DNA from: a virus
Direction: 5' to 3' (one strand)
IMG/VR virus record: IMGVR_UViG_3300030110_000088
Span: 1 to 20,420 of that record
DNA length: 20,420 nt
The notes under the pieces were generated by a model. The model made no database searches, was not told the DNA's origin, and worked only from the letters and a program-made list of their open reading frames with translations. A program made the translations under genes and the position numbers. Of the stretch, positions 13,117-20,366 are shown piece by piece (positions within the stretch are counted from its first letter, which is position 1; each line of letters starts with the position of its first letter).

Positions 13117-13433
13117 TATTTCTTTGCCATATACGCCTGTGCGCCAAAGTAGAACCCTACTATGGACGCCTGACTCAAAAACAACATGTCGCTCAAGCTG
13201 GCAAGAAACTGTAAGCGAGCTTCTGGTATCCACGGTATAAGTGGCAAAAGCGCGAAACCAACCATACTAGCCACAGCAACCCAAGCCATTCGTTTTTGAG
13301 CATCCGCCTTCTCCTCACGAAGCTCTAGTTCCAGCATTTCCTTGCCCCGATTGATCTCAGCATCCGAGACGGTGCCATCATTGTCTAAATCAAACTGAGC
13401 AAACCGTGAATCTTTTTCTAACTTCTTACTCAT
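13116..13433 (-). CDS. EF-hand-containing two-TM membrane protein (105 aa)
   Basis: Residues 15-26 read DLDNDGTVSDAE, a complete canonical EF-hand calcium loop (D at positions 1, 3, 5, G at 6, E at 12), flanked by a short helix (SRFAQF) and INRGKEMLELELREEKADAQKR. Two TM helices follow, about 49-70 (MAWVAVASMVGFALLPLIPWIP) and 78-100 (ASLSDMLFLSQASIVGFYFGAQA). Similar proteins are widespread in marine phages but uncharacterised. The ATG overlaps the upstream stop (ATGA) and the stop overlaps the next ATG (TAATG). Its place in the membrane/lysis island suggests a calcium-responsive membrane role; calcium binding and topology are inferred from the sequence. Confidence 0.78.
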   Translation of the reverse strand: MSKKLEKDSRFAQFDLDNDGTVSDAEINRGKEMLELELREEKADAQKRMAWVAVASMVGFALLPLIPWIPEARLQFLASLSDMLFLSQASIVGFYFGAQAYMAKK

Positions 13434-13927
13434 AACTCAATAGCCTTTGCTACCGAAACCATCAAAAATATAAACAATCCTATTGTTGCGGTAAGAACGC
13501 CTACAATCATAAGACCCATTTTTATGTTCTCTTCTAGTTCCTTCTGCTTTCTGCGCTGCTCTCGTTTAGCAGCCGCCGCCGCCTCTTTGGCTTCCTGTAT
13601 GCGTCGGGCTCTTTCAGCTACAATACCCGCCCACGTGCCGTGCCCGAACCGCATGTCAACCATGCTGGCTATTTCCTGCATATGCTCTTTGGCAATCTTT
13701 GCGTCAATGATCTCCTGCGCTACCGACTTAATACCAAACTGGTCGCCCACACCTACGCCGGATTTCTTGTTGCGCTTCTTTTGTACCTGTTTTTCACCTT
13801 CAAACAGGTTGTCTATAAAACCAGCTATCTCCCCTACATCATTTGCTGTACCAATAGCGCCTTTAATACCATCAACAGCCGATTTAAACAGAGCTATGCC
13901 AGCTAAAGCCGTTGATATCGGTTCCAT
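13430..13927 (-). CDS. C-terminally anchored phage membrane protein (165 aa)
   Basis: The first 40 residues (ISTALAGIALFKSAVDGIKG, NDVGEIAGFIDNLF) are a small-residue amphipathic region. A basic linker with QVQKKRNKKSG follows, then SVAQEIIDAKIAKEHMQEIASMVDMRFGHGTWAGIVAERARRIQEAKEAAAAAKREQRRKQKELEE (68-134), a long helix with the conserved MRFG-x-G-TW block at 92-99. A TM helix spans about 137-160. Proteins of this design occur next to portal or internal-core genes in marine podoviruses, where an ejected or virion-internal membrane role has been suggested; here it follows the portal by 18 bases. AGGGGG precedes the ATG. The role is unproven. Confidence 0.75.
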   Translation of the reverse strand: MEPISTALAGIALFKSAVDGIKGAIGTANDVGEIAGFIDNLFEGEKQVQKKRNKKSGVGVGDQFGIKSVAQEIIDAKIAKEHMQEIASMVDMRFGHGTWAGIVAERARRIQEAKEAAAAAKREQRRKQKELEENIKMGLMIVGVLTATIGLFIFLMVSVAKAIEL

Positions 13928-13945
13928 TTTGCCCCCTGAATTATT

Positions 13946-16384
13946 TTAATTCCCACGTTGTTTAAGTAGCTCCCGCTCCCGTGCTGCATCAATACGAGCC
14001 GCTGTCTGCTTCTCTTGACTAGCCAACCGCTGCTGGAACTGTGCTCCGCGCATCTGCTGGTTCTGAGCATCCAAGTTGAGCTTGGCAGCGTCATTCTGAG
14101 CATCCGCCTGTTCAGCCTGCGCCTTGATCTGAAGTTCCTGTTCCTTGAGTTGTACCAGCGGATCAGGGCCTTGACCCGAAACCTGCTGTGACATCTGCTT
14201 GACCATCTGCATACCTTCAGCAACAAACTGCGCGGTCAGACCCTCTATCTGCAACATCTCTTCCTCTGTCGCAGCCTCGCCGCCAACAGCCTGCCTAGAC
14301 TGAATAAACTGCACCGCTGCCCGCTCCCGCGCTGCAATCTTCACATGCTCCATTATGTGCTTCTGCAAAGACATCGCAATTGCAGGCATACCGCCAACCA
14401 TCGGCGTGGAACCAAAAACCATGTGCGCCATAATATGCGCCTCATGCTCCTGACCCTCAAACGCCTGCAACGGCACCATGTCCATTGAGTCGATGTTCTC
14501 TTGTGCCGGATCTTTCGGACTAGGCTCCTCATCAGGAATACGCTTCATAATCCTGTCAGTGTCCTTAACACCCAACGCTTCATACATGTCTTTGTATACT
14601 TCGTGCATGTTGTGCAACTCAGGAGCCGCACCAGCAAGCTGTAACTTGGTTTGCGCTAAAGCAATCCTTTGCGCCTGACTGAACATATTCGGATCAGATA
14701 CAGGGACTACGTCGATCTTGTCGTCAAAGTCGCTCGCCATAATGGCAGACTCTGCGCCTTCTACAGAATACGGATATTCCTGCGGCAAGCTCTCCGACAT
14801 AACCCGTGCCAGCATTTTAAACTCAATCCTCATGGCATAGTGCAAACGCTTATGCACCGCACTCATCACACGAGAACCCTGCTCCAGCATAGCAATAGTG
14901 GTTCCTACCGCCGCCTGCTGATTACCATCTCCAACCTTCAAGTCCGTAATCGTTGCAAACCTCTGACCCGCCTGAACTACAAATCCAAGCAAGTTAAACA
15001 GCGTCTGGTCAGGACCCTTGAAGGGCAACGGCATCAGGCTGTCACGAATAGCCCCTCCGGGAGCATCCACATCGCGAAACTCACCGGGCTGCAACGGGTC
15101 ATCGTCATCCCTGATCCGTAGTCCGCGGGCCTTGAAACCCGCTGGGAGGTTGGACAACGTACCAGCGTCGATCAACTGTCGCAGTGCCGCCGTGGCGGTG
15201 CGTGACAAACCGCCAATGGTGTGAATTAAGCCCAATCCATAAAAACCAAAGCCCGGAAGGAACTTATAATGCACAAAATACTGTATTTTACGCTTATCCT
15301 CGTCCTCTTCACGGTAATTACGCCTAATTGACAGTATCTGACCGTTGTCCTGACTGATCGTCACTACATATGGTATCTTGATACCCGTTAACTCGCCGTC
15401 TTCGTCCTCATCTTCATACCCCTCAAGGTCCAGATCAACGTGACACTCCAAAATAGTGCAATCATAGTCAATCTGAGTGGGTGTAACACCGTCAATGCGC
15501 TGTATCTCGTCCTCCACGGACCCCGAATCACCCTGTGAAGGCAAAACAGGTATGTCCAGATAGAAGCCAGACACCTGTTTCTTACGTAAATCGTTCAACG
15601 ACATACGCAAAACCTGCGTAATGTTAGGACAAGTGTCCAAATCAGACGTTTCATACGGCACAACCAAGTGTTCCGCCGGTATGAACTTGCTTACAGCCCG
15701 TCCCCGTGTCTCGTCGTAGTAAACTTTCTTGAAGGTAGACCCCGCCAGAGGCAAAAAGAACAACATCTGGTCAAGTTCAGGCGTATATTCCTCCATCACG
15801 TTGGTGATGTAGTAATTCATAAACTGCTTTACGCGGATGGCCTGCTGCTCTTTTTCTCTTGTTTCGGCTCCCAATACAGCAGTTCGCACGGGACCGCTGG
15901 CAGGCAACAACTCATTGAACGCCTGCGCCTGAAATTGCGTAGCCGCCTCGGCAAGCAACGGATGCGTGACCCCGGAGGCTCCTCTGAACGGCTGCGCCCG
16001 CTCTTCGTAGGAGAAACCAAGAAGCTCCAAACCGTTGGCGTAAGCATCTTCCCACTCCTGTCGTCCTGATTTGTTGCTGTCAAACTCAGACATCAGATCA
16101 CCGGCAATCCGCGACAACTCACGGTCCGGCATCTCCTCTGCCAAGTTCATGTAGAAGTCATCGCTCTCACCGCGCTGATCCTGCGGATCAAAGTCCACGG
16201 TCATGCCGCCGTCTTCTTCCGGCGTGATCTCAATGTCCATGCCTTCCGCCGTGCCTTCAAAAGCTACGACGTTGTCGTCCATGCTGCCCGGAAGCTCCAA
16301 CTCTACTTCAGCCGCAAGATCCTCCATGTCCAACTGTGAGGGGACGTTCTTGTCAATCATTCCGGCAATCGGTTCTCTAGCCAT
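13946..16384 (-). CDS. Portal protein
   Basis: The 812-aa protein has a long acidic N-terminus with MDIEITPEEDGGMTVDFDPQDQRGESDDFYMNLAEEMPD (about 49-87). Its portal body includes GRQEWEDAYANGLELLGFSYEERAQPFRGASGVTHPLLAEAATQFQAQAFNELLPASGPV, ITNVMEEYTPELDQMLFFLPLAGSTFKKVYYD, PAEHLVVPYETSDLDTCPNITQV and GFGFYGLGLIHTIGGLSRTATAALRQLIDAGTLSNLPAGF. This is the pattern of large podovirus/marine phage portals that form the dodecameric DNA channel. A Gln/Ala-rich coiled C-terminus with QLKEQELQIKAQAEQADAQNDAAKL follows. AAGGAGA precedes the ATG. It lies after terminase and before the connector genes far downstream. Size is above T7 gp8 (536 aa) and near the larger P22-type class. Confidence 0.9.
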   Translation of the reverse strand: MAREPIAGMIDKNVPSQLDMEDLAAEVELELPGSMDDNVVAFEGTAEGMDIEITPEEDGGMTVDFDPQDQRGESDDFYMNLAEEMPDRELSRIAGDLMSEFDSNKSGRQEWEDAYANGLELLGFSYEERAQPFRGASGVTHPLLAEAATQFQAQAFNELLPASGPVRTAVLGAETREKEQQAIRVKQFMNYYITNVMEEYTPELDQMLFFLPLAGSTFKKVYYDETRGRAVSKFIPAEHLVVPYETSDLDTCPNITQVLRMSLNDLRKKQVSGFYLDIPVLPSQGDSGSVEDEIQRIDGVTPTQIDYDCTILECHVDLDLEGYEDEDEDGELTGIKIPYVVTISQDNGQILSIRRNYREEDEDKRKIQYFVHYKFLPGFGFYGLGLIHTIGGLSRTATAALRQLIDAGTLSNLPAGFKARGLRIRDDDDPLQPGEFRDVDAPGGAIRDSLMPLPFKGPDQTLFNLLGFVVQAGQRFATITDLKVGDGNQQAAVGTTIAMLEQGSRVMSAVHKRLHYAMRIEFKMLARVMSESLPQEYPYSVEGAESAIMASDFDDKIDVVPVSDPNMFSQAQRIALAQTKLQLAGAAPELHNMHEVYKDMYEALGVKDTDRIMKRIPDEEPSPKDPAQENIDSMDMVPLQAFEGQEHEAHIMAHMVFGSTPMVGGMPAIAMSLQKHIMEHVKIAARERAAVQFIQSRQAVGGEAATEEEMLQIEGLTAQFVAEGMQMVKQMSQQVSGQGPDPLVQLKEQELQIKAQAEQADAQNDAAKLNLDAQNQQMRGAQFQQRLASQEKQTAARIDAARERELLKQRGN

Positions 16385-16404
16385 TAAATGTCTCCTTTAA
16401 AGAC

Positions 16405-17928
16405 CTAACTTACCATAGGCCGGTTCATATTCCTAGCTATTGGAGCTAACGCCGCAATGCCTCGTGGGCCGCGGCCCGTGTTCCGCGCTGCGTCTACCAT
16501 GCTTACTATGCCGCCGTCTTTCATTTGTTTTTCTTCAGGTTCAGAAACAGCACCGCGGGCCGCGGTTAAAGTTACGGGGCCAACAACTCCATATTTCTTT
16601 AATATTTTTAATACGCTATCGTCAAAAATTACGTAATTATATTTGTCGTCTTCAGGCTTTAACTTAGCTTGCCTTGTGCCTTGTGTGGAATATTTCACCC
16701 CTTTAATACCAAATTCGTTAAATAATTCAGAAACCTTGGGACTCTGGTACTGAACACCTAAATATTTGGCTATAGCATCTTGAACACCCTGACCGTCAGC
16801 ATTTTGTAAATTTTTTATTAAATCCTTGTTGCCTATTTTCTCAGCTATTGTTTTTATTTTTCTTTGCACTTCTGTTGGTTGTTCAGACAATCTACGATAA
16901 AAGTCTAACAAATCTTCTTGCGGGTTTACGTTAACTCCCACCTTCATCAAAGTGCCCTCAGACTTTCCTAAGGGCTGAATGAAGTTTCCAGATAAGGGTT
17001 CTTTTGTGAGATAATCCTGAACCCCACCTTCAAAAATACGGTTGCCTTCTTCGTCTATAATTTTTTCCCCGTTTTGTGTTCTTAACGCGCTTCCATCCTT
17101 AAACTCAATTACTGTAGCCTGATCTGTCAAACTGGTTCGTGTACTGATTTTATCGTCAGACTCAATTATCTCATCTAGTAAATCTGCATAATCATCATCG
17201 TCCTCTATAAATCTACCAAAAGGAGATCCCTCTACATCTCTAATTCTAGCCGGTTCAAATTTATTTAATGCTTTCTCCGCCATAGTTTCGCCATCGCCAG
17301 ATAACGTCGGTCTAAAACCAAGGTTGTCCCGATATTCCGTCCCGATAACCCTGAGGTCACTGGTGTATATACCGTGACCAAACATCTGGTTACCTTCTCC
17401 GGTGCCCACGTATCTCATATTAAATTTAGGAAAATCTACCCCGGTTCCATGCCACGTCTCAATTTGAGGACCCGGAGAAAAACCCGGAGGTAAATTTATA
17501 GTAGGCTCTATTCTTGAGGGCGGATCTTTTTTCAAAAACTTAGCGAAATCACCTATGCCTTTACTCGCCTTCAATGTTGCCAGTTCACCAAGACCGGCTA
17601 TGCCACCGATCAAACGGGCATCGTCCCTGATCTGCTGTAATTCTTCCGTGGGAGCTTTTCCATAGATCATCTCCCCAAGCGCCTGCATCCCGTACTTTTC
17701 AACGAAATCTTGCACATAAGGGTCTGCGGCGGACAGGGCCGAAGCGATTGGAGATGTTGCGAGTAACCTTGGGTCAAGCTCAGAAGCTACGCTTGTCGCA
17801 GTCGCTAGAGTTTCTTGAGGAATAGATATGAGATCCGTGGTCGCACCCTGCGCCAAACCTTTAAAAGTTTCAAGAGTAGAGCCGGGTTGATTTACATCAA
17901 AGCCCCGTGGTTGTGGACGTTCAGCCAA
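16405..17928 (-). CDS. ADP-ribosyltransferase-like (ART-PolyVal-type) phage protein, TTG start
   Basis: The 507-aa protein has a helical N-terminus (residues 1-135). Residues 157-200 contain ETWHGTGVDFPKFNMRYVGTGEGNQMFGHGIYTSDLRVIGTEYR, and the C-terminal part has SELFNEFGIKGVKYSTQGTRQ (400-420) and YNYVIFDDSVLKILKKYG (430-447). WHG-x-x-x-x-F-x-x-F, GTGEG-x-Q-x-x-GHG-x-Y and the late GIKG-x-x-Y...NYVIFD blocks are those of ART domains of polyvalent phage proteins; H160 and Y188 are candidate NAD-contact residues. The end has KDGGIVSMVDAARNTGRGPRG. I accept TTG at 17928 since no ATG occurs in frame before residue 81; its start overlaps the upstream stop by 8 bases. Possibly an ejected effector; activity not shown. 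Confidence 0.75.
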   Translation of the reverse strand: MAERPQPRGFDVNQPGSTLETFKGLAQGATTDLISIPQETLATATSVASELDPRLLATSPIASALSAADPYVQDFVEKYGMQALGEMIYGKAPTEELQQIRDDARLIGGIAGLGELATLKASKGIGDFAKFLKKDPPSRIEPTINLPPGFSPGPQIETWHGTGVDFPKFNMRYVGTGEGNQMFGHGIYTSDLRVIGTEYRDNLGFRPTLSGDGETMAEKALNKFEPARIRDVEGSPFGRFIEDDDDYADLLDEIIESDDKISTRTSLTDQATVIEFKDGSALRTQNGEKIIDEEGNRIFEGGVQDYLTKEPLSGNFIQPLGKSEGTLMKVGVNVNPQEDLLDFYRRLSEQPTEVQRKIKTIAEKIGNKDLIKNLQNADGQGVQDAIAKYLGVQYQSPKVSELFNEFGIKGVKYSTQGTRQAKLKPEDDKYNYVIFDDSVLKILKKYGVVGPVTLTAARGAVSEPEEKQMKDGGIVSMVDAARNTGRGPRGIAALAPIARNMNRPMVS

Positions 17929-18760
17929 TGTCCCGCCCCAAGATGCGGCTCATTTGTGATAAAATCTTGGGGTCTAGATTGTCCATGACCTGATTGGCAG
18001 ACGCCTGCAAACCTGCCTGCCGCATCAGTTTAGTGCCTACGGCGTCGTCCCGTTCATTTAATTTAACCTGTGTGCTCATCTGCATGAGACCACCTATCCC
18101 GCCACCATTCTCAAAACCGATAGGGTTGGTTGTTACTTTACCGTCCTCTATCTCAATCTGCTGTGGTACAAAACGACCTTCTCGACCGGCAAAAGGGTCT
18201 CCAAGACTGGCTGAGTCTTGTAAATCCGCAATACTGGCCGCGCCGCTTTGTATATCTTTTTCTGTAATACCGTGTGCCGGATCTGCAAATCCCTCGTAAA
18301 ACTCTTCGCGGCCCATGCTCTGACCCGCATAATCTACAGTATCGCGTGGGGCCTGCTGCAACTTACCGTCAATCATTACTTTCGCGTTAGGGTCTATTTC
18401 CTGCATACCAAGTATTGGAAATTCCCTATATTCTTTTCCGGACTCACCCTCTTTGTAGGACGGTTTATTCCTGCGAAGAAACTCTAAGAACTCTTCTAGC
18501 TCTTCCTTTGTCGCTACCGACATTGGAGAACCCTCTCCAAGCTCTACTACACCACCGTCTTCAAAACCTAAATATTCAAAAAGGGTCTGGCTCTCCGGGT
18601 TTTCGCCGCTATACAAGGTCTGGCCTTTGCGGCTCTTTTTAACAATATATGTATTAGAGGCACGAGCCTCCGGGGCCCCTGTGAAATAATCAACAAAGTC
18701 GTCAAACTTTTCGGAGATGTACTCTCCAGCAGCCCCCAAGTCTACTTTGGAATTTCCCAT
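17921..18760 (-). CDS. Unknown phage protein between terminase and ART-like gene (279 aa)
   Basis: The protein begins GAAGEYISEKFDDFVDYFTGAPEARASNTY and contains the marine phage module GFEDGGVVELGEGSPMSVATKEELEEFLEFLRRNKPSYKEG (about 65-105), which has a helix and a conserved FEDGGVV turn. The central part (YREFPILGMQEIDPNAKVMIDGKLQQAPRDTVDY, GREEFYEGFADPAHGIT) looks globular, and the tail has FENGGGIGGLMQMSTQ (215-230) then a helical end, MDNLDPKILSQMSRILGRDIG. No TM, signal or catalytic signature. It starts 15 bases after the terminase stop and overlaps the ART-like gene start. Probably a virion or packaging-associated protein, unassigned. Confidence 0.7.
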   Translation of the reverse strand: MGNSKVDLGAAGEYISEKFDDFVDYFTGAPEARASNTYIVKKSRKGQTLYSGENPESQTLFEYLGFEDGGVVELGEGSPMSVATKEELEEFLEFLRRNKPSYKEGESGKEYREFPILGMQEIDPNAKVMIDGKLQQAPRDTVDYAGQSMGREEFYEGFADPAHGITEKDIQSGAASIADLQDSASLGDPFAGREGRFVPQQIEIEDGKVTTNPIGFENGGGIGGLMQMSTQVKLNERDDAVGTKLMRQAGLQASANQVMDNLDPKILSQMSRILGRDIG

Positions 18761-18775
18761 GCGTCCGCTGCCCCT

Positions 18776-20221
18776 TTAGTAATAAGCCTGTATCCTACTA
18801 TAATTATCTTCATCTTCCCAGTCATCTGTTGGTAATTGTACAAAATTACCCTGCCGATACCGCATCAACGCCTGTGTCATGCTGTCAACCAGATCGTCAT
18901 ACTCCCCATTAGGGAACGCCGCTACCTCTTCAATCAACTCGTCCGCAAACGTAGTGTCGGGGGCCCAAACCATTCCAGCCTCAAAAAGTGGTGACACGGA
19001 ATGGACCCTCGTCACCTTATCATTACCTTTGCTCGGCGTAAAGTTAACAACAGGTATGCCCATGTTCCGTAGTTCGTGGGTCAAGGGGGTCCCTGACGCT
19101 TTGGCCTCAATGATGACGGTGTCGGGGTCCCAGTAATTATACTGTTCTAACGCTATCTCCTTCAACTCCGGAAAGTCCCACCGCCCCTTCTGACTATCCA
19201 ATAATATCAAAGCCGGGGGACCCCCAGCCTCCTCTGGCCGGAAAACACCCCAAGTTGTAATAGCCGAATAGTCCGCCGTCTCCCTCTTGCTAAACGCCGT
19301 ATCATAACTCTGTATAACAAACTCAAGATTGGGAACCCGCTCTTTTTCCCACAAGTTCCACCACTCCCGCCGGATAATCGCATTCTCCTCACCCGTCGGA
19401 TTTTGCTGATACTGAGCATTCCACTTACTAGGCGGTATTGATGCTTTGACCGCGGTGAGATCCTCCATCGACCAGAACTCCGGCCAACAGGGCTTGTTAT
19501 CCTCAAAAATGGCAGGAAGTTCTACAACCTCCCATTGATCCGCCAAAGGATCTTTAGCCATAGAACGAAGCAGTTGACCCGTCATATCCTTCTCGGACCA
19601 TCGGGTCTGAACCAAAACAATAGACCCACCCGGCTGGAGCCTCTGCCGGGGGCCCCCTGTGTACCAATCCCATGCGTCATCAAAACCATTAGCAGACATC
19701 GCCGTCTGCTCCGAATGCGGATCATCAATGATTACGAGATCACCACCGCGTCCCGCCAAGTTCGATCCAACACCAACGGCATAGTACATTCCACCACTAG
19801 CCGTGTCCCATCGCCCCGACGCTTTACTATCAACAGCCAGACGTACTTCTGGGAATATGTCTTTGTAATCGTCACTATCAATTAAGTTCTTTGTCTTTCG
19901 TCCAAAGTTAACGGCAAGCTCTGTCGTGTGCGTTGCCTGAATAATCTTCATCTTTGGATTCTTACCCATCATCCATGCAGGAAACAAGAAAGAAGCGAAC
20001 TCGGACTTCGTGTGCCGCGGTGCCATGTTAATGATCAAACGCTTTAACTCGCCGCTCGCGACACGCTGCAACTTGTCCGCAATGATTTTATGATGACGAC
20101 CGGCTATGAACTCCGGCCACATGTTTTTTACAAAGATTAAAAAGTCCTCGCGACACGCTTCGTTCTTTTCGATTTGAGCTAGTCGCAGACGAAGCTTGGC
20201 TTCCTGATCTGATACATCCAT
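18776..20221 (-). CDS. terL: Terminase large subunit (DNA packaging ATPase/nuclease)
   Basis: The 481-aa protein has an ATPase half with a Walker-A-like MAPRHTKSE (66-74), a GGDLVIIDDPH Walker B (159-169, D166/D167), and a QTRWSEKD coupling motif (205-212). Its C-terminal nuclease half has QSYDTAFSKRETADYSA (D307, D317), VIIEAKASGTPL (E372) and YDDLVDSMTQAL (D446 region), the acidic residues of an RNase-H-like fold. Length is normal for the family. It drives DNA into the prohead through the portal and cuts the concatemer. The ATG follows an AGGG and no strong SD. No small terminase gene is seen in the window. Upstream lies a 199-base region with regulatory repeats. Confidence 0.95.
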   Translation of the reverse strand: MDVSDQEAKLRLRLAQIEKNEACREDFLIFVKNMWPEFIAGRHHKIIADKLQRVASGELKRLIINMAPRHTKSEFASFLFPAWMMGKNPKMKIIQATHTTELAVNFGRKTKNLIDSDDYKDIFPEVRLAVDSKASGRWDTASGGMYYAVGVGSNLAGRGGDLVIIDDPHSEQTAMSANGFDDAWDWYTGGPRQRLQPGGSIVLVQTRWSEKDMTGQLLRSMAKDPLADQWEVVELPAIFEDNKPCWPEFWSMEDLTAVKASIPPSKWNAQYQQNPTGEENAIIRREWWNLWEKERVPNLEFVIQSYDTAFSKRETADYSAITTWGVFRPEEAGGPPALILLDSQKGRWDFPELKEIALEQYNYWDPDTVIIEAKASGTPLTHELRNMGIPVVNFTPSKGNDKVTRVHSVSPLFEAGMVWAPDTTFADELIEEVAAFPNGEYDDLVDSMTQALMRYRQGNFVQLPTDDWEDEDNYSRIQAYY

Positions 20222-20246
20222 CGGGGGACCCTAAATTGCATAAAAT

Positions 20247-20266
20247 ATGTGCACAAATATGCACAT
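20247..20266. promoter_or_regulatory. Inverted repeat, operator-like
   Basis: ATGTGCA at 20247-20253 and TGCACAT at 20260-20266 are exact reverse complements around a 6-base spacer. The repeat overlaps the -10 of the candidate terL promoter, the usual position for a repressor or activator site. No binding protein is identified in the window. Confidence 0.45.
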
Positions 20267-20284
20267 TTATTAGTCAGTTAACAA
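20256..20284 (-). promoter_or_regulatory. Candidate sigma70-type promoter for terL
   Basis: On the minus strand TTGTTA (20284-20279) and CATATT (20261-20256) match the -35 and -10 hexamers at four of six bases each, separated by exactly 17 bases, with transcription directed into terL. No experimental support; A/T-rich DNA yields such matches by chance. Confidence 0.3.
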
Positions 20285-20294
20285 GCCTTCATAT

Positions 20295-20313
20295 TTGCCT
20301 AATAAATAGGCAA
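20295..20313. repeat. Hairpin-forming inverted repeat next to parS-like site
   Basis: TTGCCTA at 20295-20301 pairs with TAGGCAA at 20307-20313 around ATAAA. Neither strand has a T-tract after it, so it is not a typical terminator. It shares two bases with the adjoining palindrome and may be part of the same protein-DNA assembly. Confidence 0.45.
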
Positions 20314-20331
20314 TGTTTCACGTGAAACATT
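20312..20331. promoter_or_regulatory. parS-like site (perfect ParB-binding palindrome)
   Basis: AATGTTTCACGTGAAACATT is a perfect 20-bp palindrome. Its central 16 bases (20314-20329, TGTTTCACGTGAAACA) are identical to the consensus parS sequence bound by chromosomal ParB/Spo0J proteins in most bacteria. An exact 16-base match is very unlikely by chance in 20 kb. It stands about 90 bases before terL in non-coding DNA. No parA or parB is present in the window; whether a phage or host ParB binds it cannot be seen. Confidence 0.8.
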
Positions 20332-20366
20332 CTATACCGTTTTTCATATGAATATTTGAGAGAAAC

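Noticed and set aside
13117-13233. N-terminal extension of the 68-aa Cys protein to 13233.
   Set aside because: The extension lies wholly inside the EF-hand gene in another frame; the ATG at 13116 has the TAATG overlap typical of this operon.
13938-13952. GAATTA/TAATTC inverted repeat between portal and the 165-aa gene as a terminator.
   Set aside because: It is entirely A/T except the ends, has a three-base loop, overlaps the portal stop and lacks a useful T-tract in the minus direction.
14669-15121. Plus-strand open frame opposite the portal gene.
   Set aside because: Arg/His-rich shadow translation of a well-supported portal gene.
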